Below are positions 24,596 to 32,107 of a DNA stretch of 61,039 bases, in pieces. The notes under the pieces are model-generated. The model saw nothing but the letters and a program-made list of their open reading frames with translations, ran no database searches and was not told the DNA's origin. The position numbers and the translations under genes are program-made. Location: the NCBI GenBank assembly GCA_017934525.1, contig JAGBJJ010000045.1, positions 1 through 61,039 on the forward strand. The letters run 5' to 3'. The DNA is from Prevotella sp. (GTDB taxonomy: Bacteria > Bacteroidota > Bacteroidia > Bacteroidales > Bacteroidaceae). Each line of letters starts with the position of its first letter. The stretch's first letter is position 1.

Positions 24596-25885
24596 ATGAG
24601 TACGATATTAGCACTTCTCTTAGGCCTTTCACTCGGTATACTGGCGGGGCTTTTTTGGGGGCGCAGTTCAGGCAGACGGCTGTTGGCCAAAATGGAAGAC
24701 ATGGCCAGAGAGCTGAGCACGCTGAAAGCTGAGCGTGACGTCATGCGAAGCAAGTGGGAAGACGAGCGTGTGCATGGTGAGCAGATGCGTCAGCAGATGA
24801 ATCAGCAAATGACCCTGCAGATGCAGACAGTAAAAGCGGAGCTGAGTGCGGCCTCTGAGCGCATATTAGGTGAGAGGGCGCAGCAACTCTCAGCTGTCAA
24901 CAAAGAGCAGTTGGACGCCATTCTCAATCCGTTGCGCGAGAATATCCGTCAGATGCGCGATGCCGTGGAGCGTAGTGACAGGGCTCAGACTGTGAGCATG
25001 GAACGCCTTGATGCTGCTATCAAGGAGAATCTCAGGCGTGCTCAGGAGGTGGGCGACCGCGCCGACAAGCTGGCACAGGCCCTGACGAGCGAGAACAAGT
25101 CGCAGGGCAACTTCGGTGAGTTGCGGCTGAAACAGCTTCTCGAGGAGATGGGACTGGAGGAAGGGCTTCAGTTTGAGGAGCAGGTGACGCTTCGCGATGC
25201 CAATGGGCGGGCCGTCTACGATGATGTCGACGGTCATCGGATGATACCCGATGTGGTGCTTCATTTCCCCGATCGGCGCGATGTCATCATCGATTCCAAG
25301 ATGTCGTTCACAGCCTTTCAGGATTACTATAACGCCAAAAGCGATGCCGACCGCCAGTCGGCTTTACGGCGCCACCTGGCATCGGTGCGCCAGCACGTCA
25401 GCGAGCTATCGAAGAAAAACTACAGCCGCTATGTTCGCGAGGACCGTCAGCGGCTTGATTTCGTGATGATGTATGTCTTCAGCGAGAGCGCTTTGCAGTT
25501 AGCCCTGAGCAACGACCCGACACTGTGGAAAGAAGCTTACGACCGCGGCGTCATCATTGCTGGCAGCCAGAGCCTCTACATGATGCTGCGTGTGCTCGAG
25601 ATGACTTGGCGACAGGTGCGTCAGGTGGAGAATCAGGAGGAAATCATGAAGACGGCCAATCTGTTGGTAGAGCGCGTGCAGGTGTTCTATGAGCGCTTCC
25701 TCAGAGTCGACGAGCAGCTGCATAAGACGCAAGAGGCTTTCGACGACCTGAAACGCAGCACGTCGGCTCAAGGCCTTAGTATCACCACTGCCGCAGCAAA
25801 GCTCCTTCGCTTCGGTGCCCAGGAGAATCCCAAGCGCCGCCAGCGTATCCCCAAGGACGATGATGCAGCGCAGCAGCTTGAGTAA
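24596..25885 (+). CDS. rmuC: DNA recombination protein RmuC
   Basis: A 429-residue protein with an N-terminal membrane helix (TILALLLGLSLGILAGLFWG), a long coiled coil (about residues 35-150, rich in Gln/Arg/Glu) and the RmuC domain at about 160-370. That domain includes QGNFGELRLKQLLEEMGL and PDVVLHFPDRRDVIIDSKMS, the latter with the acidic/Lys pattern of a PD-(D/E)XK-like nuclease fold. RmuC limits certain recombination events, such as inversions at short repeats. ATG 24596 is used; an in-frame TTG one codon earlier is not needed. It converges on pntB across a shared hairpin. Confidence 0.93.
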   Translation: MSTILALLLGLSLGILAGLFWGRSSGRRLLAKMEDMARELSTLKAERDVMRSKWEDERVHGEQMRQQMNQQMTLQMQTVKAELSAASERILGERAQQLSAVNKEQLDAILNPLRENIRQMRDAVERSDRAQTVSMERLDAAIKENLRRAQEVGDRADKLAQALTSENKSQGNFGELRLKQLLEEMGLEEGLQFEEQVTLRDANGRAVYDDVDGHRMIPDVVLHFPDRRDVIIDSKMSFTAFQDYYNAKSDADRQSALRRHLASVRQHVSELSKKNYSRYVREDRQRLDFVMMYVFSESALQLALSNDPTLWKEAYDRGVIIAGSQSLYMMLRVLEMTWRQVRQVENQEEIMKTANLLVERVQVFYERFLRVDEQLHKTQEAFDDLKRSTSAQGLSITTAAAKLLRFGAQENPKRRQRIPKDDDAAQQLE

Positions 25886-25912
25886 GCCCTCATTTCTTTC
25901 GAAATAAAAAAA

Positions 25913-25948
25913 TACTGCCCGGCACGTGGAAAAATGTGCCGGGCAGTA
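25913..25948. terminator. Bidirectional terminator between rmuC and pntB
   Basis: Perfect 13-bp GC-rich stem (25913-25925 with 25936-25948), preceded by an A-tract and placed between convergent genes. Confidence 0.88.
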
Positions 25949-25978
25949 TACTCACAAATTGAATCGGATGCTTGCCCT

Positions 25979-27529
25979 TTATTTGATGTCGGCAGTGATG
26001 CGCATCAGTGTCTCCTTAGCATCGCCAAGCTCCAGATAGACACCCTCCTTGCGCGAGTAGAGCGGATTCTCCACGCCGGCGTAACCGGGTTTCAGGTCGT
26101 AGTTGCAGATAATCACCTCGGGAGCCTTGTCGACATTCAACACGGGCATGCCATAGATGGGAGTGCCCTCGGCATGACGGGCGGCGGGGTTGAGCACGTC
26201 GTTAGCACCGATGACGACGACGGCATCCACCTTGCCGAAGTCATCATTGATGGCTTCCATCTCGTAGAGCTTTTCGTAGTCTACGTCGGCCTCGGCCAGC
26301 AGCACGTTCATGTGGCCGGGCATACGACCAGCCACGGGGTGAATAGCGTAGCGCACGCGGGTGCCCCGGCTCTCCAGACGGTCGGCCAGCTGGCGCACCT
26401 GATGCTGTGCCTGAGCCAAAGCCATACCGTAGCCTGGAACGATAATCACGTCCTTAGCAGCCGAAAGCACGCTTGCGGCCGTCTTCTTGGTTGCTTTCTC
26501 GGGAGCGGCATTCTTTGTCTGCTCGCTCTTCTCAATCTGGTCGTCCAGCACCTTTACTCTCTCTTCCAGGTTCTTGACGATTTCTTCCAGTTGCTTGATT
26601 TTCTCTTCAAGTATCATAACTCTTTTTTCTAATTCTTCGTTTTGGGGATTGTTTGACTGAACAGGTGCCGCCTTGGCAGGCTTTTTGGGTTTTGCGCCCA
26701 CGAGGATGCTCATCAGACTACGGTTCATGGCGCGACACATAATCTGCGTGAGCAACAGGCCCGAGGCACCGACGATGCCGCCGACGGCGACAAGAAACAC
26801 ATCGCTGATGGCCATACCGGCAATAGAACCGGCCACGCCCGAGAGCGAGTTGAGCAGCGAGATAGTGATAGGCATATCGGCACCGCCGACTCTGACCGAG
26901 AAGTAGGCACCGAAGAAAGCCGAAGCCACCAGCGTGCCGAGCAGGCAGAGGGGCATCACCTCGGCAGGAGCGAAGAGGCCAGTGATGATGAAGGCCACGG
27001 TGATTGCCAGAAACAGCAGCGACATCATAGAGTGCATAGGCCACACAATAGGCTTCTGCGGCAGCACACGGTGCAACTTGCCGGCAGCGACAAGGCTGCC
27101 CACCAGCGTAATCATACCAACGGCGACGGCCAGCAGCGATACGAAGCGCACGAAGGGCCAGTAGCCGCCGAGCTCAATATCCTGAAGCTGACTGTCGCTG
27201 AAGCCGATGGCCATGGCCGACAAGCAGCCGACGAGTGCCGAGGCACCACCGCCGAGGCCGTTGAAAAGGGCCACCGTCTGCGGCATCTGTATCATTTGCA
27301 CCTTGCGGGCCATCTGACCGCCGATGAGTGCACCTATCAGAATGGCGGGATAGACCGTCCATGCCGACACAACGCCGCTGAAGACAAGCGTAGCGACGAC
27401 ACCGATGAGCATGGCAAGCGCCGACAGCAGGTTGCCGTTCACGGCTGTCTTCACACGGCTCATCATCGAGATGCCTGCCAGCACCATCAGGGCCAGCACG
27501 GCACTAAGAATAATCTGAAATGTTGCCAT
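25979..27529 (-). CDS. pntB: NAD(P)+ transhydrogenase subunit beta with an extra coiled-coil linker
   Basis: A 516-residue protein. Residues 1-275 carry the membrane domain dII (eight or nine helices; GLGGGASALVG, GGIVGASGLLL). Residues 352-516 are the NADP(H)-binding dIII domain (VIIVPGYGMALAQAQH, VVVIGANDVLNPAA, DKAPEVIICNYDLKPGYAGVENPLY). Ordinary PntB is near 460 residues and has a short dII-dIII linker. Here a Lys/Pro/Ala segment and a clear heptad coiled coil (residues about 298-335) are inserted, adding roughly 50 residues. It forms the proton-translocating transhydrogenase with the two PntA parts upstream on the same strand. Confidence 0.95.
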   Translation of the reverse strand: MATFQIILSAVLALMVLAGISMMSRVKTAVNGNLLSALAMLIGVVATLVFSGVVSAWTVYPAILIGALIGGQMARKVQMIQMPQTVALFNGLGGGASALVGCLSAMAIGFSDSQLQDIELGGYWPFVRFVSLLAVAVGMITLVGSLVAAGKLHRVLPQKPIVWPMHSMMSLLFLAITVAFIITGLFAPAEVMPLCLLGTLVASAFFGAYFSVRVGGADMPITISLLNSLSGVAGSIAGMAISDVFLVAVGGIVGASGLLLTQIMCRAMNRSLMSILVGAKPKKPAKAAPVQSNNPQNEELEKRVMILEEKIKQLEEIVKNLEERVKVLDDQIEKSEQTKNAAPEKATKKTAASVLSAAKDVIIVPGYGMALAQAQHQVRQLADRLESRGTRVRYAIHPVAGRMPGHMNVLLAEADVDYEKLYEMEAINDDFGKVDAVVVIGANDVLNPAARHAEGTPIYGMPVLNVDKAPEVIICNYDLKPGYAGVENPLYSRKEGVYLELGDAKETLMRITADIK

Positions 27530-27537
27530 GGGATAGT

Positions 27538-27834
27538 CTATTTCTTTTTCTTGTTAAACATCTGCAGCATACGGTGCGTAACGCCGAAACCGCCGAAAAC
27601 ATTGACCGCTGCCAGCACAATGGCCAGACAGCCGCAGAGCTGGGCAAACCAGCTGTCGCCACCCAGCAAAGCCACACCCGTGGCGCTGATGGCGCCCACT
27701 ATCGTCACACCCGACAGGGCGTTCATACCCGACATCAGCGGCGTATGAAGCAGGCTTGGCACATTCCTGATGATGAAATAGCCCAGAACCGTGCAGACGA
27801 TAAATACTAAGACAAGGATGAACGGATGAATCAT
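27538..27834 (-). CDS. pntAB: NAD(P)+ transhydrogenase subunit alpha part 2
   Basis: A 98-residue membrane protein matching the C-terminal membrane segment of PntA. It has three or four hydrophobic helices (FILVLVFIVCTVLGYFII, MSGMNALSGVTIVGAISATG, CLAIVLAAVNVFGGFGVT) and the family end VTHRMLQMF followed by lysines. In this lineage PntA is split into two genes. The start at 27834 (MIHPFILVLV) is chosen because upstream in-frame codons have no family similarity and fall in the intergenic palindrome. It lies 8 nt upstream of pntB. Confidence 0.93.
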   Translation of the reverse strand: MIHPFILVLVFIVCTVLGYFIIRNVPSLLHTPLMSGMNALSGVTIVGAISATGVALLGGDSWFAQLCGCLAIVLAAVNVFGGFGVTHRMLQMFNKKKK

Positions 27835-27876
27835 ACTTGGATGTTTGGGGTTGTTTCTATCTTTGAAAAACAAAGA

Positions 27877-27948
27877 GTGAAGAACGGAGAACCTGCTGCC
27901 GTCATGCCTCAGTGATGATGCCACGACAGCACGTTCCTCATCCTTCAC
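27877..27948 (-). repeat. Long imperfect palindrome between pntAA and pntAB
   Basis: The arms (about 27877-27902 and 27923-27948) pair over roughly 20 of 26 positions, and the ends read GTGAAG...CTTCAC. It fills most of the 136-nt gap inside the transhydrogenase operon. It may be an extragenic palindromic repeat or an mRNA stability hairpin; there is no U-tract. Confidence 0.5.
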
Positions 27949-27970
27949 TCCTTAATTCTCATATCTCACA

Positions 27971-29131
27971 TTATGCAAGACCCATAGCCTCGCGGGCACC
28001 GGCGTGAACAAGCTCACCGTCGATGCATACAAGCGACTTCTGGATGATTTCGTCGTTGCGATCGAGAACCACCTTGCCACCCTTTACCAGATAGCTGACG
28101 AGGTTGTAGAGGTTGTTGGAGAACATCCAGGTAGAGCTGGTAGGCAGCAGGCCGGGGATGTTCTTCACACCCATCAGCGTCACGCCGTACTTCTTCTCGA
28201 TGCCACCCTTCGGGGTCAGCTCGCAGTTACCACCCTGGTCAATCGATATGTCGACAATGACGGCACCCTTCTTCATGCCCTTCACCATTTCCTCGGTGAT
28301 GATGATAGGAGCAATCTTACCAGGAATCAGAGCCGAGCAGAAGACGATATCCATATCCTGAATGGTCTCTCTCAGGGCTTCCTGCTCCTGAATCAGCACG
28401 TCGGCGGGCAGACGGTTGGCATAGCCTCCCTCAGCGATTGCCAGCTCAGCGGGAACGGTCGTGTCAACCACCTTGGCACCCAGCGAACCGGCGTTCTCCG
28501 AGGCCATCGGGCGAATGTCGGCAGCGTAGGTGATGGCACCCAGACGCTTGGCTGTAGCCAAAGCCTGAAGACCAGCAACACCGACACCGATGACCATCAC
28601 CTTGGCGGGCTTAATCTGACCCACAGCGGTGAACATCTGGGGAACGAAGGTCGTCATCATATTGGCGGCCATCAGAATGCCCTTGTAGCCGGCGCAGGTC
28701 GACATCGAGGTCAGGGCGTCCATGTTCTGTGCACGCGAGATGCGGGGAATACCATCGAGGGTGATAGCGGTGACACCCTTAGCCGTCAGCTTCTTCACCA
28801 TCTCGTGGTTCACGGGCGATGCGGGGTGAATGAAGGTGATGAGATACTGGCCTTTGTGCATCATGTCGACCTCATGCTTGCCCTTGGCCTCATTCATCAG
28901 AGGCTCCTTGACCTTCAGAATCAGCTCTGCGCGGTCGTAGATCTCCTGAGCGTCGTCAATCATCGTTGCACCGGCCTTGATGTACTCTTCATCGTCATAG
29001 AGGGCACCTTCGCCGGCATGACGCTCCACCAAGACTTCAAATCCGTCCTTTACAAACTTACCCACGGTTTCTGGGGTTGCTGCTACACGAGCTTCGTCGT
29101 GCATAATCTCTTTAGGAATACCAATAGTCAT
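27971..29131 (-). CDS. pntAA: NAD(P)+ transhydrogenase subunit alpha part 1 (NAD-binding dI)
   Basis: A 386-residue soluble NAD(H)-binding domain of proton-translocating transhydrogenase, homologous to alanine dehydrogenase. It begins MTIGIPKEIMHDEARVAATP. The Rossmann stretch VMVIGVGVAGLQALATAKRLGA is near residues 173-194, and the RQD-type loop region and IVDISIDQGGNCE follow. The enzyme uses the proton motive force to reduce NADP+ with NADH. It lacks the C-terminal membrane part found in long PntA proteins, which is encoded by the next gene. It is the first gene of the operon, with a consensus -7 element upstream. Confidence 0.95.
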   Translation of the reverse strand: MTIGIPKEIMHDEARVAATPETVGKFVKDGFEVLVERHAGEGALYDDEEYIKAGATMIDDAQEIYDRAELILKVKEPLMNEAKGKHEVDMMHKGQYLITFIHPASPVNHEMVKKLTAKGVTAITLDGIPRISRAQNMDALTSMSTCAGYKGILMAANMMTTFVPQMFTAVGQIKPAKVMVIGVGVAGLQALATAKRLGAITYAADIRPMASENAGSLGAKVVDTTVPAELAIAEGGYANRLPADVLIQEQEALRETIQDMDIVFCSALIPGKIAPIIITEEMVKGMKKGAVIVDISIDQGGNCELTPKGGIEKKYGVTLMGVKNIPGLLPTSSTWMFSNNLYNLVSYLVKGGKVVLDRNDEIIQKSLVCIDGELVHAGAREAMGLA

Positions 29132-29168
29132 GTTTTCAGTTCTTATTTTAGGTTAAAGAATTCCGAAT

Positions 29169-29177
29169 GCAAAAGTA
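29169..29177 (-). promoter_or_regulatory. -7 promoter element of the pntAA-pntAB-pntB operon
   Basis: Minus-strand TACTTTTGC, 37 nt before the pntAA ATG. Confidence 0.7.
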
Positions 29178-29262
29178 CAAAGAATATGCATCTAAAATGC
29201 TTTTTATACTGAGTTTAACACAAATTTAACACGTCCCTGACTTTTGTTCGCCTTTTTTCTGC

Positions 29263-29271
29263 TATCTTTGC
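29263..29271 (+). promoter_or_regulatory. -7 promoter element of the outer-membrane barrel gene
   Basis: TATCTTTGC, with a TTTG about 20 nt upstream as a -33 element. It ends 7 nt before the ATG at 29279, so the leader is only a few nucleotides long. Confidence 0.75.
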
Positions 29272-29278
29272 AGCCGTT

Positions 29279-32098
29279 ATGAAGAAAAGCATTGTTTGGC
29301 TGATATTTTTAATGGCTTGTTTGCCTGCTATCGCCCAGCAAGATTCGGTGAAAATGAAGCGTAAGATAGAGCTTTATGGCAGTGTATATGACTCGTTTAC
29401 AAAGGCGCCCCTTAAGGCACATCTGACATTGCTGACAGCAGGCGACTCTGCCGTGGTCGACACGACGACCTGCTGGACGTGGGAAACCAACTCTTTCTAT
29501 GAGTTCAAAGTGCCTGCCCGCCAGGAAGACTATATAATACGGGGGTCGTGCGACGGCTATGATGACGGATTTCTTGACTACAAGTTGCGCCACATTGCCC
29601 GCAACAATCATTTCGAACTGCCACGCTTGCTGCTGAAAAAGAAGCAAGATGTATATAAGGAGGTGGGACTTGACGGCGTAGTTGTCACTGGCACAAAGGT
29701 GAAGATTGCCTATCGTGGCGACACAATCGTCTATAATGCATCGGCCTTCAACCTGCCTGAGGGCTCTATGCTCGACGGGCTCATCCGCCAGATGCCAGGT
29801 GCTGAGATGAAGGACAACGGCGACATCTATATCGATGGCCGCAAGGTAGACTATCTGATGCTCAACGGCAAGGAGTTCTTCAAGGGCAACAACAAGGTGA
29901 TGCTCGACAATCTGCCTTATTTCACCGTACAGGACGTCAAGGTCTACGACAAATCGACAGAAGAAAGCAAGCGCATTGGGCATGACATTGAAAAGAAAGA
30001 CTATGTGATGGACGTGAACCTGAAACGCCAGTACAAGCGAGGCTATACGGCAAACGTAGAGGCTGGCGCAGGAACAGACGACCGCTATATGGCACGTCTC
30101 TTTTCGCTCTATTACGACGACCACACACGCATTTCGTTCTTTGGCAATGTGAACAATGTGAACGAGACCCGCAAGCCTGGCGGCGAAGGTGAGTGGCGTC
30201 CGTCGAACATGCCGCAGGGACTGCGCACCACAAAGATGACGGGCCTGCATTTGTCGACCGAAGATCAGGACAAACGGTTGGAGGAGACGTTCGATGCCAG
30301 CTTCACCTGGGATGATGCCCGCAATGAGTCGCGCTCCGCCCGCGAGACTTTCAGCACCGACGGCAGCATCTTCGGTGCTTCGCAGTCGGTGAGCCGACAA
30401 AAAGACTTCCGCTTCTCGGCCAGCAATCATGTCATTTTCAACCAGATCAACCTGAATCTCACTACTGATATCAACTATGCCAATGGTAATCTCGGCACAC
30501 AGGGCGTTGATTCTACCATGCGCGACGTGCTCATCAATCATGTGCATAACGCAGGCTACAATCGCTACCGTACACTAAGCCTCAATGGCGGTCTCAGATG
30601 GTTCAAGAAATTCGAGTGGGGCGACTATGTAACACTCAGTGCCAGTGGGACTTATAATTGCCAAAAACCCAGCGAGCGCTTCTCTCTGCAGGACACGCGC
30701 TACACTGCTGATGCACCGCTTGACCATCGCCGGTACTATGCCGACACCCATCAGAACGACTACGACTACACGGCTTCGGCCGGCTACATCTTTCAGATGC
30801 CCAACAACTGGTATGTGAATGCAGATGCTTCGTACTCGCAAGAGCGTAAAGCCGTCGTGAACAGTAGCTATCGTCTTGACCGCCTGGCCAATGTGCCCGC
30901 CTATACTCCCAACGCACCTGCATCGCAATTAGCATGGCTCCCTTCCAACATGGTATTGTTGCAGCAGGTGTTCGATGCTGATAATAGTGACACCTACCAG
31001 ACAATGACGCGCTCTGCGAAGCTGCAAGCGGGGCTGTCGCACAGTACCGACAAAAGCTATTTCCAAATTGCTTTCCCCGTCAGTGTCGCCCGCCAGCACA
31101 TGCACTACGACGACACCGTGCTTGACACACTGGCCCGCCGTCGCTACACCACCTTCGAGCCATCAGCCTCCTGGGCCCGTTGGGGGCGCAACTTCAGCTT
31201 CGCCAACTACAGCGTGAGCGTCAGCCAGCCCGATTTCCCCTCTGTCATGCCAACAGATGACACCATGAACCCTTTGGCCATCCACATCAACAACCCCAGT
31301 CTGAAGGCCAGCATTACCCATCATATGAACGGGAATCTTTCATGGACGGTCGACTCGCTGAAACGCACCATCTCCCTGAGCTTCGATGCCACCCTCACAC
31401 AGCGCTCCTGGGGCACACGCACCACCTACAATCCATCCACTGGCGCCTATACCTACCTCATGGACAATATCAACGGCAACTGGTCGGCCTCTATCGAAGG
31501 CAGCTATCGGCAACCCATTGACCGCAAACGTCGTCTCACTTTCACTCAGCGCCCCGCCGTAGGCTATGTACACAGCGTTGACTTTCCCGTTCTGTATGTT
31601 GCATCGCCAACACAACATGCTGAATCGGAACACTCCACTGTTCATAACTTGACGCTCGGCGACTATATGAAGTTAGAATACCAGATAGACAAGCTCACGG
31701 TCAGCACCAGCGGCAATATAGTCTATCGGCTGAGCAACAGCAGTCGTGAAGGGTTCCAGCGCATCAACGCCGTGGACTTCGACTATGGCCTGGTACTTAA
31801 CTATACCATTCCCTGGATGGAGGTCACGCTGGCCACCGACCTGCGCATGTTCTCACGTCGCGGCTACTATAGTGCGCTGATGAACGACGACCACCTCATC
31901 TGGAATGCAGAGCTCTCGCGCTCATTCTTCAAGGGCAAGCTTGCTGCTAAGCTCACTGCATTCGATTTGCTGCACCAGCTCAGCAACACCCAGTACACTG
32001 TCAATGCACAGGGGCGCACCGAGACGTGGAACAACTGTATACCACGCTATGTGATGTTTACCCTTAGTTATAAGTTCACACAGAAATCTAAACAGTAA
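29279..32098 (+). CDS. Large outer-membrane beta-barrel protein (TonB-receptor-like)
   Basis: A 939-residue exported protein: signal peptide MKKSIVWLIFLMACLPAIAQ, an N-terminal carboxypeptidase-regulatory-like beta domain (KIELYGSVYDSFTKAPLKAH), a plug-like region (DGVVVTGTKVKIAYRGDTIV, DGLIRQMPGAEMKDNGDIYI), then a long barrel ending in LSYKFTQKSKQ. It fits the Bacteroidetes 'outer membrane beta-barrel family protein' group related to TonB-dependent receptors. No SusD-like partner is adjacent. The stop is 9 nt before the metal P-type ATPase gene, suggesting cotranscription and a possible role in metal movement across the outer membrane, which is inference. Confidence 0.87.
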   Translation: MKKSIVWLIFLMACLPAIAQQDSVKMKRKIELYGSVYDSFTKAPLKAHLTLLTAGDSAVVDTTTCWTWETNSFYEFKVPARQEDYIIRGSCDGYDDGFLDYKLRHIARNNHFELPRLLLKKKQDVYKEVGLDGVVVTGTKVKIAYRGDTIVYNASAFNLPEGSMLDGLIRQMPGAEMKDNGDIYIDGRKVDYLMLNGKEFFKGNNKVMLDNLPYFTVQDVKVYDKSTEESKRIGHDIEKKDYVMDVNLKRQYKRGYTANVEAGAGTDDRYMARLFSLYYDDHTRISFFGNVNNVNETRKPGGEGEWRPSNMPQGLRTTKMTGLHLSTEDQDKRLEETFDASFTWDDARNESRSARETFSTDGSIFGASQSVSRQKDFRFSASNHVIFNQINLNLTTDINYANGNLGTQGVDSTMRDVLINHVHNAGYNRYRTLSLNGGLRWFKKFEWGDYVTLSASGTYNCQKPSERFSLQDTRYTADAPLDHRRYYADTHQNDYDYTASAGYIFQMPNNWYVNADASYSQERKAVVNSSYRLDRLANVPAYTPNAPASQLAWLPSNMVLLQQVFDADNSDTYQTMTRSAKLQAGLSHSTDKSYFQIAFPVSVARQHMHYDDTVLDTLARRRYTTFEPSASWARWGRNFSFANYSVSVSQPDFPSVMPTDDTMNPLAIHINNPSLKASITHHMNGNLSWTVDSLKRTISLSFDATLTQRSWGTRTTYNPSTGAYTYLMDNINGNWSASIEGSYRQPIDRKRRLTFTQRPAVGYVHSVDFPVLYVASPTQHAESEHSTVHNLTLGDYMKLEYQIDKLTVSTSGNIVYRLSNSSREGFQRINAVDFDYGLVLNYTIPWMEVTLATDLRMFSRRGYYSALMNDDHLIWNAELSRSFFKGKLAAKLTAFDLLHQLSNTQYTVNAQGRTETWNNCIPRYVMFTLSYKFTQKSKQ

Positions 32099-32107
32099 TA
32101 TTAAGTT

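Noticed and set aside
28004-29212. 402-codon plus-strand frame opposite pntAA
   Set aside because: Shadow of the strongly coding transhydrogenase gene; His/Leu/Gly-rich pattern, and it overlaps the pntAA promoter.
29309-30547. 412-codon minus-strand frame opposite the outer-membrane barrel gene
   Set aside because: No signal peptide or motif; shadow of a coding barrel with clear strands.
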